Source of the DNA: Tulasnella sp. 424
Lineage: Eukaryota > Basidiomycota > Agaricomycetes > Cantharellales > Tulasnellaceae
Direction of reading: 5' to 3'
Assembly: GCA_019633425.1 (NCBI GenBank)
Contig: WSUB01000002.1
Location: 186,001 to 250,000, forward strand
Length of the DNA stretch: 64,000 bases
Part shown: positions 1 to 11,574 of the stretch, piece by piece
How positions within the stretch are numbered: the first letter of the stretch is position 1
How the letters are laid out: each line of letters opens with the position of its first letter
Translations under genes and position numbers: made by a program
The notes under the pieces: generated by a model
The model's input: the letters and a program-made list of their open reading frames with translations, nothing else
Database searches by the model: none
Told to the model about the DNA's origin: nothing

Positions 1-1755
1 TTTCCGAGAAAAACTCACATATGCATCTTGCATTTTGCTTCAGTGTTCATTGAGCTCATATCGTGATGATGAGTGTGATCCATGCTGAGGAGTGAAGGTT
101 GGTTGGAGGACACTGGAGTAGCGGATCGCTGGTGGGATGGTTGCTAAGTGGTGACCTTTTGACCTCCATGGTTTCATCTCCTGTGCAACGTTCACGGTGT
201 TAACGGCGTTCCCGAGTCAGCTGAGGTCGGCTCGGGAACTTGATCAACTTGAACGAGACAAGGCACGCATGTAAGAGATAACTTGCACAGGCTGGCAAGA
301 CCGTAGATACGTGGAAAGAGAAGCAAAATAGTTGTGCATAGCGCCCATAGCGCCCAAATTAATGGGGGAGTCTGCTATCTACTGGTCTGGCGAGACTCTG
401 GAAACACGAACCACCCTCAGGTCAACTGTAGACAGAAGCCACCCAAATTAATACATATAAAGTTAGACAGGAATTGGAAGTGAGATATTCAAGTTTAATT
501 CACATAGTGGTGAGTCGGGCTATGACGCCTCGATGAAATTAGACCACATCAGGTCCCGGGAAAGGTTTCGCGTTCGTCGAGACAATTCGACCACACAACC
601 AGTCCATGGCGGCCTTAACTTGCAACTGTCATAAATGGGGTACGTGGACGGTGGTCCACGTTTCGTCGAGACCTAACTTGGCGACGCGCTGCCTGTTTGC
701 CTTGAGTGTTCAGGAAGAGGCCTCTTCTTGAAGCATTAAAGTTGGACGATCCTCAGGCAACGAAGGGAATATTTCTAATGCTCCTCAAATACGGGTTCAT
801 TTCTAGAGTATAGAGATTACTGTCCGAATGATGGTCAGGTGGAACGATCTGCTTGCTTTGCTGGTGATAGTCGACTTGCGTCGCATAAACTGGGTGAACG
901 ACCCCCAAAGGCTGCTCACCTAATTCATGCGGCAAAATCCAGAAACAACAGTAGACAAAGTATTCATGAAAATGGCTTCAGTCCAAGGCACACCCCACCT
1001 CGTTTTCAAATTTACTGAGGCTACCGATTCTACCTCGTGAGCCTGAAACGAGAGCCACAAGGTAGCAATGGTGCCATATGTGAAAAAGAGACTCCGTTTG
1101 GTCGAATGGTGAAGGACTCACGTCAAGGCGGGACGCCGCGTTCGGACGTGAAGGCTATTTCTTCGTTGGGTGAATTCCGTTTCACCCTTGAAAATGGGGT
1201 GCTGTATCGGTCAGCATGACTGGAAGAGTTCGTCGAATCTTGGACGAGGAACACTATAGAACTGTAACGGACGTCTGCAGACCAGGATTGCTTGTAGCAG
1301 GCTCGTTGCGGATTACAGAGCCGCCGGCCGCAGTCATGCGCCATCGCCTGCTTACGAGATCTGGTGCCAAGGTAATATGAGTCTTTTCGACCTACAAGTC
1401 TAAACGCCTAAAAATCCCGAAGAGGCATAAACCAAATATGGAAATATGCAAGAGTGATCGGCCGAGAGTCATTATTACGACTTGAAGAGCAAGACCATGG
1501 AGGTGGAGGTAACGGCGAGCGGAATGCCGCGGGGATGACGGAAATACTTGCCATGCGATTGGCTGACGAAATGACGGAGCTTCGACTTCGAACAAGAAGC
1601 CACCTGATATTTCCCATCCAGCCTCAACATTTCCTCCTCGACTGCAACAACTCTCTCCTCCCACATACGACCTCTTAAGGTGAGGCACTCGTGCATTCCT
1701 TTTCGTTTTCTTTCTGCTCTCCCCTCATCTCCGTTCCCCCCCTTTGACGATCTAG
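1..1755. other. No supported gene; left-edge intergenic region
   Basis: Both strands were read for reading frames and splice joins. Only short frames occur (up to about 125 codons, and the longest of these are antisense to the start of CCP1), and none matches a family I recognise. The last few hundred bases are presumably the promoter and 5' leader of the peroxidase gene, with a pyrimidine-rich stretch just before its ATG. A small gene or gene remnant cannot be excluded. Confidence 0.5.
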
Positions 1756-3251
1756 ATGATCTCTGCTCTTCGCGCACCTCTTCGCCGGACTGCCGTCCAG
1801 GCTTCTCGTTCCCTCCGCGCGTCTGCTCAACCCGCTGCCAGGAAGTACTCTACCGCCCCAGCTGGAGGATCCGGCTCCGGTCTTTGGATTGGTCTCGGTG
1901 TCGTTGCCGCTGCTGGTGGAGGATACTATGTGTATTCCAAGGGCTTGACGCCCGCGGAGGCTGGAAAAGAAGCCGCCACGGCAGGCAAGACCGGCGTCGC
2001 CATTGCCAAAGCCCAAGCTGGCTTCAAGCCCGCCAAGGAAGACTACCAAAAAGTCTACAACCGCATTGCTGAAATCATGGAAGCCGAAGGCTACGATGGT
2101 AAGTCGCGCCGGGGCATGATGTTACGCGTTCTTTCGGCAAACGTGGTTACTGATAAGTGGCGGAACATCTTTTAAGACGGCAGCTATGGTCCGGTCTTCG
2201 TCCGATTGGCTTGGCACAGCTCTGGTACTTACGATAAGGAGACCAATACCGGTGGAAGGTACGAGTTTTCCGTGTTGCCAGTGTCCTTGGCGTCTTTGCG
2301 CTGACGCTGCCGTTCGCCGTTCAGCAACTATGCCACTATGCGATTCGCTCCCGAATCCCTCCACGCTGCCAACAACGGTCTTAACATCGCTCGTGCCGTC
2401 ATGGAGAAAGTAAAGTCAGAATTCCCGTGGATTTCTTATGGTGATCTCTGGACTCTCGGTGGTGTCTGCGCCATCCAGGAGATGGGCGGCCCTAAGGTCC
2501 CGTGGAGGCCTGGCCGCATTGATGGCTTCGAGAAGGTATGGACTCGTTGAATTTGATCCGAATCAGGAATCTCAACTGAACGCCTCCATAGGACGTGACA
2601 CCAGATGGTCGTCTTCCCGATGCAACCAAAACCCAGGATCACTTGAGACATGTGCGTGCGATCGGTGTCTTGGATGATATTTACATACTGAAATCCCCAC
2701 CCTCCTCTTGCCAGATCTTCTACCGCATGGGCTTCAATGATCAGGAAATTGTTGCCCTTTCCGGTGCTCACGCTCTCGGACGCTGCCATCCCGACCGTAG
2801 CGGTTTCGAGGGTCCCTGGACATTCTCACCAACCTCCGTGACGAACGAATACTTCAAGCTTCTCCTCGATGAGAAGTGGGTCTGGCGCAAGTGGAACGGT
2901 CCTGCGCAATACCAGGACAAGAAGACTGGCACCCTCATGATGCTTCCGTGCGTTGCGAAATGAAAATTACATATGACATTCAACCTCTAGGCTGACATGC
3001 TTTCCATCACTCTAGGTCCGACTTCGCCCTCGTCCAAGACAAGAAGTTCAAGGAGTGGGTCGTCAAGTACGCTAAGGACGAGGAGCTCTTCTTCAACGAG
3101 TGAGTGTAGGCTAGTGGTCGTAGATTTTCCTAATTGCTGACATTGCATTCCTCGTCCTTTCAGTTTCTCCAAGGTTATCGTCAAGCTCTTCGAACTTGGC
3201 GTGCCCGAGAAGCAGTGGGCTACTGAGCCTTGGACCTTCGAATCCACTTAA
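1756..3251 (+). CDS. CCP1: Cytochrome c peroxidase, mitochondrial
   Basis: Haem peroxidase that reduces hydrogen peroxide with electrons from cytochrome c in the mitochondrial intermembrane space. Seven exons give 366 residues: 1756-2098, 2177-2258, 2325-2535, 2592-2651, 2715-2947, 3016-3099, 3164-3251. The N-terminus is an Arg/Ser/Ala-rich presequence followed by a glycine-rich hydrophobic segment, [19 protein letters not shown], matching the bipartite sorting signal of yeast Ccp1. The distal haem site is seen in [10 protein letters not shown] (Arg, Trp, His). The proximal histidine is in [12 protein letters not shown]. The Trp radical site is in FEGPWTF and the partnering Asp in SDFALVQD. 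The start is the first ATG that gives a presequence. MCM2 follows on the same strand 327 bp downstream. Identity is secure; the class I motifs and the Trp after GP distinguish it from catalase-peroxidases. Confidence 0.96.
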
Positions 3252-3578
3252 AGGCATCTGGGCTAGCGGGATGAGGGAATGTCACCGATCTTTTATCTTT
3301 TGTGCTTTTATGTCGTCCATCAAATATCTCCTCATCCTCTCGATTCAATGGCATTTGTTTATTTCCGAATTATCATTTGCGTCTTTGCTTCGAGACCCAG
3401 CTAGAAAGCTCATTTGGGGGGCGTTGAGGACTTTGTTGTATCGGAACGCGGAACCGGAGGCGGAGGTGAAATCGAATTTGAATCCTAACCAGATGAACGC
3501 GACGCGCGACAACACGCGCTTTCATTTTCCCCTTACACCCACCCGCGACAACTACTACACCCTTTGACGCGTCTTTTC
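3252..3578 (+). other. Intergenic: CCP1 3' end and MCM2 promoter
   Basis: About 330 bp between the stop codon of the peroxidase and the ATG of MCM2. The last 90 bp are rich in ACGCG-type words (around 3495-3515 and at 3567-3572). No extra gene is seen. Confidence 0.6.
3567..3572 (+). promoter_or_regulatory. Possible MCB (ACGCGT) element at MCM2
   Basis: A perfect ACGCGT lies 6 bp before the MCM2 start codon, with further ACGCG words 60-75 bp upstream. In ascomycete yeasts this hexamer binds MBF and drives G1/S genes including MCM genes. The hexamer occurs about a dozen times elsewhere in the window, so only the position and the clustering argue for function. It may lie in the 5' leader rather than the promoter. 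Confidence 0.35.
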
Positions 3579-6500
3579 ATGGTAAGTCGCCATCCACAAT
3601 CAATCCTAAGAAAACACGTTTCTCAAGCACTTTTTTATATACACGATAGTCTTCAGCTCCCAACACACCAGTTCGCAACCGCCCGAACAAGCGTCCTCGG
3701 TCGCCCTCACGCGCTGCCGATAGCTCGCCCTCGCCCCCCGGTGCCGGGCCTTCCAACAGGCGACCTTCTTCTTCTGCAGGCTCAGATCTCCCTCCTTCGT
3801 CCCCGCCTTTGCCGTTCTCTGATACCGACGATAGCTTGGATGAGCGCCTCAGCGAAGACGAGGTTCGTGACCTGGCAGAGGATGAGGATGCGGAAGGGGA
3901 GGATTTGTTCGGTGAAGATTTGATGGAGTACGTAGCCTTCGCTCTCTTACCGTCCTAATTCATCGTGAGCGTGATACTAACGCGTCTTTCTTCGATAAAT
4001 GATAGCGACTACGTCCAAGATGATCGACTCGACCGCTACTCCGACACTGGGCTGGACGATGAATTTGACCAGCCTGACTTGGACGCTGCTGCTCGTCGGA
4101 GAGCTGACGCAGCTATGGCCAGACGAGACCGAGCAGAGAGAGGAGGGCGTCGTGGAGGAAGAGCTGCTGTTCGGACTCGAGCTGTTGGGCTCTTCGAAAG
4201 CGACGATATGGAAGATGACGATGCTGGAGATCTCCGAGCAAGTTTCCAGAGAAGGACAAGGAGAGATTATGATGAGAGAAGAGATATTGATGATGCGGCT
4301 GGTATTGATGATGATGTGCGTGTGGACTTTCGTTGACCTATACTGAAATGAAACCGCTTCGAGACTGACTTCGCTACCCCTCATCACAGGAGCTTCCAGC
4401 GGAAGATATCGCCGAAGTCAAGGCAGCGTCGATTGCTGAATGGATCGCTATCGACTCTGTTCGCAAAACCATTGCCAAGCTATTCCGGGATTTCCTCATG
4501 ACTTATACGGATAAAGAGCACTCCAGTGTGTACGGTACCAGGATCGACTCTCTTGGGCAAAGTGAGCGTATTTTCGTGGCGATCAACCTTTTTCCGCCTT
4601 TTTTTTATTCATCAACTTTTATTATTTTAGGAAACGCCGAATCGCTTGAAGTCTCCTTCCTCCATCTCATTGATGCAAACAAACACCTGGCGTACTTCCT
4701 TGCGAGTTGCCCAGCTGCCATGCTCTCGATTTTCGATGGAGTCGCGCTTCAAGTTATTACACTTTACTATCCAGCATACGACAGCATTCACTCTGAAGTT
4801 CACGTTCGCATCACCGACTATCCCAACGTTAGCGAGCTCCGCGACCTTCGCCGGTCTCATCTCAACCAACTCGTTCGCGTCAAGGGAGTAGTGACCCGTC
4901 GAACAGGTATCTTCCCTCAGTTGAAGTACGTCAAGTTCGATTGCAGCAAGTGCGGAGCCGTTTTGGGTCCTTTCCATCAAGATGCAAACAAGGAGATTCG
5001 GGTGTCGTTCTGTCCCAACTGCGAGGGCAAAGGTCCCTTCAGAGTCAACTCGGAACAGGTGGGTAATTGTAAACCCCGACTGGAAAGGACGTTCATGTTG
5101 AAGACCTTGGGGTTCTAGACTGTCTACAGTAATTACCAGCGGTTGACATTGCAAGAATCTCCTGGCTCAGTCCCAGCTGGTCGTTTGCCAAGGCACCGGG
5201 AGGTCATCCTTCTATGGGATTTGATTGACACCGCAAAGCCCGGCGAGGAAGTGGTATGTGCATCTTTAACAAACGTCGCTAACCTAGCCTAACAAAGATG
5301 CGAATAGGAAATCACAGGTGTATATCGAAACAACTTCGACGCCTCGCTCAACGCCAAGAATGGCTTCCCTGTGTTCTCGACCATCATCGAAGCTAATCAC
5401 GTCAACAAGAAGGAGGACTCCTTTGCCGCATTCCGATTGACACAGGAGGACGAGAAGGAAATCCGGAGGATGTCGAGAGACGAACGTATCCGCAAACGTA
5501 TCATCAAGTCCATCGCACCGTCCATCTACGGCCACGACGACATCAAAACCGCTATTGCCCTCTCTCTATTTGGAGGTGTTCCCAAGGACATCAACGGCAA
5601 GCACTCTATCCGTGGTGACATCAACGTCCTCATGCTGGGAGATCCCGGTACCGCCAAGTCCCAGTTCCTCAAGTACGTCGAAAAGACGGCTCACCGAGCG
5701 ATTTTCACGACCGGCCAAGGTGCTTCCGCCGTCGGTCTTACAGCCAGCGTACGAAAAGACCCAGTCACTCGAGAGTGGACGTTGGAGGGAGGAGCACTGG
5801 TGTTGGCGGATCGAGGAACATGCCTCATCGACGAGTTCGACAAAATGAATGACCATGACCGAACGTCGATCCACGAAGCCATGGAGCAGCAGACTATTTC
5901 CATCTCCAAGGCAGGTATCGTGACTACGCTCAAGGCCCGTTGCGCGATCGTCGCCGCTGCCAATCCTGTCCGAGGACGATACAATCCTACCATTCCATTC
6001 CAGCAAAATGTGGAGTTGACGGAACCCATTCTGTCACGTTTCGACGTGTTGTGCGTGGTCAAGGACACCGTTGATCCGGTGAAGGATGAGCTATTGGCAA
6101 AATTCGTCACCGGCAGTCACTTGCGAAGCCATCCTCAGTTCAACGCGGAGCAAGACGAGTTCCAAGTGGCGACGGCTATTGACGAAGATGTAAGAACTCT
6201 CGCGACCTCGTCCTAGCGTTCCTGAAACACTAAAAAATTTTTTGCGACGTAGCTCATTCCTCAAGACATGTTGCGAAAGTACATCATGTATGCTCGCGAA
6301 AAAGTGCGACCAAAGTTGACGGAGGTGGATCAAGACAAGCTTGCGAAGCTCTTCTCTGAACTCCGACGCGAATCTCTGAGTACTGGGTCTTTCCCGATCA
6401 CCGTTCGCCACCTGGAGAGCATGATCCGAATGGCAGAGGCTAGCGCTAAAATGCATCTTCGGGAGTACGTCCGCAGGGACGATGTCGACCTGGCAATATC

Positions 6501-6969
6501 AGTCACCATTGGAAGCTTCGTCAGCGCGCAGAAGTTGTCTATTAAGAAATCCCTTGAGCGGGTACGTGTTTCTTTTGATCTCGAAAAGGTGTCCCTCGTA
6601 ACAGTCTGCCGGGAAATAGGGCTTCCGGAAATATCTCAGTCAAGCGAAGGATCACGAAGAGGTTTTGGCTTTTATTCTCGGCCAACTTGTCAAAGAGAAA
6701 GTGCACATGTATCAACTTCAGCATCACGAGATGCCTGCCAAAGTTTCCGTCCCAATTACAGACCTCGAAGAGAGGGTAAGCCCGTATCCCGTCGTTCCGT
6801 TGCAGCGCGGGCTTCTGATCTCTGCGTATCGTAGGCTAAGGATCATGAGATCTTCACAACCAAGGACTTTGTCAAATCGAAGCTGTTCTTGACAAACGGT
6901 TACAGCCTGAGCGAGTCAAAGAAGGCGATTGAAAAGCAGTTCCGAGAGGAGACACCGAGTGGAATGTAA
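3579..6969 (+). CDS. MCM2: MCM2 replicative helicase subunit
   Basis: Subunit of the Mcm2-7 helicase that licenses and unwinds replication origins. Ten exons give 935 residues: 3579-3581, 3650-3927, 4006-4315, 4390-4561, 4631-5058, 5119-5253, 5308-6189, 6253-6561, 6620-6775, 6835-6969. Exon 1 is only the ATG, followed by a GTAAGT donor; exon 2 then supplies a Ser/Pro-rich start ([11 protein letters not shown]) typical of Mcm2. The N-terminal 220 residues are acidic and disordered, which is where Mcm2 binds histones. A zinc finger follows (CSKC ... CPNC, about residues 345-370). The AAA+ core shows Walker [10 protein letters not shown], Walker [10 protein letters not shown] and arginine finger LSRFD. 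A winged-helix-like C-terminus ends the protein. Subtype Mcm2 follows from the acidic tail and finger. Confidence 0.96.
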
Positions 6970-7182
6970 TTGCAAACGACGCATGGCTGCAGTGGTATTA
7001 TTCGATGATCAAAGTAACACATATTATGACAACGGAGAGTGTTTGTAGGAAATGCAGAAATTTGATATTTATACTTTGGGGCTACGGTTCTCAATTCTCC
7101 CTTCAGCGCGTCCTGGTGTCACACATTTCAAGGCCAATGGCCTGATAAAGGCCCGTTTGTACGTTAAAAGTCATATGCAGGT

Positions 7183-7300
7183 ATCTACGGCCATAGGACA
7201 GTGAAAATACCGCATCCCGTCCGATCTGCGCAGTCAAGCACTGTACCGCTCAGTTAGTACCATGGTGGGGGACCACATGGGAATCCTGGGTGCTGTAGTT
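7183..7300 (+). rRNA. 5S ribosomal RNA
   Basis: A 118-nt sequence matches fungal 5S rRNA from end to end by inspection. It opens with ATCTACGGCCATAGGAC and holds the conserved CATCCCGTCCGATCTGC loop region. The internal control region GTTAGTACC..GGTGGGGGACCAC and the end GGGAATCCTGGGTGCTGTAG are also present. The first nine and last nine bases pair as helix I, allowing wobble, with one mismatch. A TTTT run follows directly. It stands alone between MCM2 and the Hsp110 gene, so it is a dispersed 5S gene rather than part of an rDNA repeat. Confidence 0.95.
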
Positions 7301-7302
7301 TT
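7299..7302 (+). terminator. RNA polymerase III terminator of 5S
   Basis: Four Ts overlap the 3' end of the 5S gene, as expected for polymerase III termination. Confidence 0.7.
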
Positions 7303-7731
7303 ACCTCATCAGGGTGCTCCTCATCAAATTCCTGACGTTTTATTGGATCTGATGAGGAGATACTGGGCTCTGTTTAGAACGAAGAGCTACCACGACTGTG
7401 TGCTTCAATGACAGAATCAAAGGATATCTGCTTTTTATATTCCCTGGTCATCGATATGAGAGCCAACGAAAGGTGGTCTCCCTCCACCATTTGCGATTGA
7501 CGGCTTATCTGACGCTGCTGGCTCCGTCCTTGAGTGCTGAGTCGACGTGGTCGGTTCCCCATCAAAAAGGCTCGCACGACCGCCGAGGAGGGACACCAAG
7601 AACGTCCTTTGTACAGTCACCACACACCGACTAGCACCGATGCAGCAATTAGCAGTGAAACAATTATCGACATGAAAACAGCTTATAAATCTATACAACT
7701 AGAACATGCAGTGTGATGACCAAATCGTCTC
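7303..7731. other. Intergenic between 5S rRNA and HSP110 3' end
   Basis: No gene recognised. The right part is the 3' untranslated region of the convergent Hsp110 gene. Confidence 0.55.
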
Positions 7732-10313
7732 TTAATCAACTTCCATCTCTGGGGGTTCCTTCGACGCGTCCTCCTTGGGTGGGGGAGGTTGGGGAGTGCT
7801 TGTACCCGAGGGCTGAGGTGTCTCGGTCTTTGGTTTGGGCTTGGGTCGGTTGAAGATGGGATTGGCAAAGTAGGTCAGCTCGTCCCTCCTCTTCCGTACT
7901 TCTTCAACGGTGAAGACAGGGTTGACGTTCTTGGGCTTCTCAGCCTGCCTGGCGACGTTGTCGTCTAACCATTTTTGGTTCGTTGCAGCCTTCTCGATGA
8001 CAGCCTGCTTATCCTTTTCGTCTATGTGGGCCCATCGTTCGTCCCCGGACGTAGCTTGCGAAAGAAAGGTATTGATAGCTTCGCGGAGTTCCGACATGGC
8101 CTTAGGACGAGCCTCGGTTTCGCGATATCGCTCCGATATCGGACCACCGATCGCAGTGAGCTTAGCGAGACGCTCGACATAGGCAGATTTGGTGGCATCC
8201 TCGCCCTCCTCCGAATAAAGCCAGTCTTCCGCTTCCTGCAACGCTGCGAGGAGTTTCTGCTTCTCGTCAGGCTGAACGTAGGCAGCGAGGCGGTCCTCGA
8301 CCTTGCTACGCATGTCATAGACGTATTCCTCAAGAGCATTCTTCCGGTCCTACGGATTCGAAGAAACGTATCAGTTCAGAGTTATTCCATCGAGCAGACC
8401 ATCCGTGCTCACCTCAGTGTCCGCTACGAGCTTGTCAGCCTCGTACATCTGGTTCTCAATCTCCCTGAGGTTGTCAAGATGGGACTTGTCTGACCACAAG
8501 CCGCTGGTGACGAACGGAATGTCCTTCTTGACGAGCTTCTTCTTGGCTTCTGGTTGTTCTACGTCCATGCCCTCCTCGCCAGTGGCCTGCAGAGGTGCGG
8601 GCTCCTCGAGAACAACTTGCGCTCCCTCGAACGAGACCATGCCATTGGGGTTGAGACGGACCTTGACCTTGACTTGAGCTGGAGTGTCGTCCTTGAGAGG
8701 ACCAACATCCTTGATCGTGATTTTGGTGATCCAGGGATTGATACCTCCGGGAAGGGGTTGCGAATCGTCGTAACGTGCGTCGACGTCGAATGGACCGCTC
8801 CGATGGAAGGTGAGGATCTTCGTCGAAGGGATAGCGTTTCCCCGACCAAAGACAACGATTTGGTTGTCCTCGTCTGGTTCGTCGGGACTTGCCTCCCATT
8901 CGGCACGGATGGGGTAGTGAGTGATATCGTGCATGGCGAATTCACGTACACGGAAGACGGGGGAAAGCATGGCACAGGCGAAAGTGGCACCACGGCAAAC
9001 GGCTTCATCCTGATTGAGAGTGGTGGAAAGAGGCTTTCCGAAGAATGCCTGGATGCGCTCCTTGATGGCTGGAACACGAGTGCCACCGCCGACGAGCTCG
9101 ACGGAGAAGATCTCATCCTTGGTGATCCCGGCCAATTCGAGCGCCTCCTGAAGAGGCTTGGTAACTCGTGAAAGGACATTTTGGACCGGGGGAAGGCTTT
9201 CGAACTGTTCGCGGTTGAGTTTGGAAGAGACGTCGACGTCGTTCGTGAGGGATTCAACGGAAAGGACGCCTTCGTTGTTGGCGGACAGGATTTTCTTCAG
9301 ACGTTCAACTTGAGTCGCCAATCGGAATTTGGCTTTCGGGATGTTCATGACGTCAATCTTGTACTTCTCCTTGAACTCTGCGGCGAAGTGTTCCACCAAC
9401 GCCATGTCGAGGTCCCGGCCACCGAAATGGCGATCGTATGCGGTGGCCTTGATATTGAACTGGCCGGTGGAGAACGCGACGACGGCCACCGAGTAGTTCG
9501 AGTGACCGATATCGACGAATACGACGTTGCGGGGTGTTTCTGGAGGGGGGAGGTCGGACTTTGTGATACCGTAGCCAAGGGCAATCGCGGTGGTGTCGTT
9601 GATCAGACGCAAGGGATTTAATCCAGCGATGTAGGCAGAATCAAGCACGGCACGTCTTTGAACTTCGGTATACCATCCCGGCACGGAGATGACAACGTCT
9701 GAGATTGACTGCTTGAGCTCCTTGGCAGCAGTGTCGCGGAGCTTCGTGAAGTAGGCTGCTACGAGCTGGGTGGCGGAGAAAGTGTGACGCTCGCCGACGT
9801 AGTTGACCTAATAAAGCGTTGGAGAAATTTCCCATCAGTTTACTGAATATCGGAGACACGCGCTTTGGGTGTGCTCACCTCAACACCGACCGAGCCAGAG
9901 ACGTCGACCAACTTGGCGTTGATGTACTTGGCTTCGTAATTGGAGACATCGGGATCTGTTAATGATCGACCGACAAGGCGTTTGAGAGAGCCGACGGTGT
10001 TCTTGAAGTTGGAGCTTTCCAAGGTTTTGGCGGACTCGCCGATGGCGCGTTGCTTGATGCCATAGGATATGAGCGACCTACGCATGGCCCAAATAAGCTA
10101 TGCATTTCATACGCGCTGATAGTGCAAGGTATCTTACGGTGTAGCCCGATTGGATACTTCGTTTGCTATCACGTCGATGCCGCGTTGTCTTGCGACGCCA
10201 ATCTGTGCGGTAAAGAGAGGCTAATTAGACCGGATTGGAACTTTGGGCTTGACTCCGCATGCACGTACTTTGCTGGCCAAGTTGCCAAAGTCAATGCCTA
10301 CGACGCTTGCCAT
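7732..10313 (-). CDS. SSE1: Hsp110-family chaperone / Hsp70 nucleotide exchange factor
   Basis: Cytosolic Hsp110 acts as nucleotide exchange factor and holdase for Hsp70. Five exons give 773 residues: 10269-10313, 10138-10202, 9879-10077, 8413-9807, 7732-8349. The protein starts MASVVGIDFGNLASK, the Sse1-type phosphate loop in which classical Hsp70s have DLGTT. NRATPSLISYG and the linker region follow. It lacks the EEVD tail of cytosolic Hsp70s, has an extended acidic/charged insertion after the substrate-binding sheet (about residues 500-580), and ends in a helical C-terminus rich in Pro, Lys and Asp. These features and the length separate it from Hsp70. Exon 1 encodes only 15 residues. A heat-shock-element-like array lies about 210 bp upstream. 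TRM112 lies upstream on the same strand. Confidence 0.95.
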
Positions 10314-10712
10314 GCGCTACTAGGTGTTGATGCTATGGATAGATGCAGTGGTATGGGGAAGGGGGTGAAGGGGGAGATTGAAGCGGGGGCAGAGGGAAAG
10401 TGCAGTTGACTGTAATATGCCTCGCGTTTTGGGCGTCATAATAAATAACGCGAACAAACGAAAGTGGAAAACCCTTTCCGTCCGTTTCCTCAACATTCCA
10501 AATCCTTCCATCGCCGCAGAAATTTCTACAAAATTCTACAAGTACACGTTGTGCAACGAAATAATGACTCGGAAAAGCGTCAAGCAGGAATCATCATCGA
10601 AGGGGACCTAGATTTCCCCGTGGGACTGAGAATATCCCAGCAAGGAGTCCAGCAAGATCTTCATAAGACTGAGCACCTTCAATATGCAATTTCGGGCTTT
10701 TAGAGGATCAAA
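10314..10712 (-). other. HSP110 promoter region
   Basis: About 400 bp between TRM112's stop and the HSP110 start. On the minus strand it holds a TATTTAT-like AT stretch around 10438-10447 and the heat-shock-element-like array at 10519-10536. No gene seen. Confidence 0.55.
10519..10536 (-). promoter_or_regulatory. Putative heat shock element upstream of HSP110
   Basis: Four 5-bp units in register: GAA (10519), TTC (10524), CAA (10529, one mismatch to GAA), TTC (10534). Alternating GAA/TTC pentamers are the established binding site of Hsf1 trimers, and SSE1 is an Hsf1 target in yeast. The site is 206 bp upstream of the start codon. Function is inferred. Confidence 0.55.
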
Positions 10713-11282
10713 TCAACGTCCAGCAACCTCGTGTTCTGCGAGAAGCTGTAGCACAATCAAGGGTGAGCGCCAACTTGAACCACTCAGTACAGACAAGAGT
10801 AATCACCATGTTTGGAATTCCGCTCTGTATCTTGTAGACATGCTTGCAATTCGGACAAATCATCGAGCCTTCCTGGACATGGATCTGAAAGCCGGAGGGC
10901 GATTATCAGGCACTGCATCGCAAACCGACATTGTGGGATTCTAACCTCAAGCAAGACATGGTGAAGAGCCCGTAGGAACTCTTCGTTGTTCTCGTAATCT
11001 ATCGGCGGCGTTTCAGGGAGAGATACGTCGCCTAGCTATAGCGCCAGGGCAGGGTCCATTCAGCGTCGGCGACGATTAGGTAAAACCAATGACTCTGACC
11101 TGTCGGGCTGAATCCACCAACGCCTTCCATTCAATTTTAGGAAAGAATCCCTTCAAAAATTCTGAATTGTACTCCGCCTCCCGAATCTCCACTTCGGCGT
11201 CCGAGAACGTTAACGGAAAGTTATTCGAGTCGCACCCCTTGACATGGCATGCCAGCAGATTGTGAGTAATCAATCTAACCAT
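10713..11282 (-). CDS. TRM112: Trm112 methyltransferase activator
   Basis: Small zinc protein that stabilises and activates methyltransferases acting on tRNA, rRNA and release factor eRF1 (Trm9, Trm11, Bud23, Mtq2 in yeast). Four exons give 127 residues: 11100-11282, 10946-11035, 10807-10884, 10713-10745. It starts MVRLITHNLLACHVKGC. Two zinc Cys come from that end and two from SMICPNCKHVYKI near the C-terminus, matching the four-Cys site of the family. FFPKIEWKALVDSAR and EEFLRALHHVLLE match the central helical region. The second to fourth exons are too short to stand out as open frames. An upstream in-frame ATG exists but would add eight residues not seen in the family. FUN30 is divergent, 292 bp away. 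Confidence 0.95.
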
Positions 11283-11574
11283 TGCGAAGTTTTGTCTTTG
11301 TCCTGGCAAGGCGACCGAGTTTTGTTGATATCCTTTTGTCGTCTCAAGGCGAAGATTTCTCGAGTCGACAAAAGCCCTGGGTTGGGAAACGCGGGCAAAT
11401 GGACAAACCTTGCCAAACGGGTGTCTGCGTTCGATTTTGAACTACCGACCCCTCCCTCGCGCCGCCTCTCCGCGACACGCAGATCACCATTCAACCGTCT
11501 CGCGGCCTAACGCTGGTCGATAAATTCTACTCTATCTCTCCTCTCGACACTACTGTATCTATCTTTGCATAGCC

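Noticed and set aside
61..90. GTGATGA followed about 15 nt later by CTGA, resembling C and D boxes of a snoRNA
   Set aside because: The spacing is too short for a complete C/D snoRNA, no terminal stem is visible, and such short words are frequent.
753..1344. Short open frames on both strands near the left edge, including one on the plus strand ending in LENGVLYRSA that recalls tyrosine-phosphatase N-termini
   Set aside because: No catalytic motif follows in any frame, and no splice join extends the similarity. Frames this short are expected by chance.
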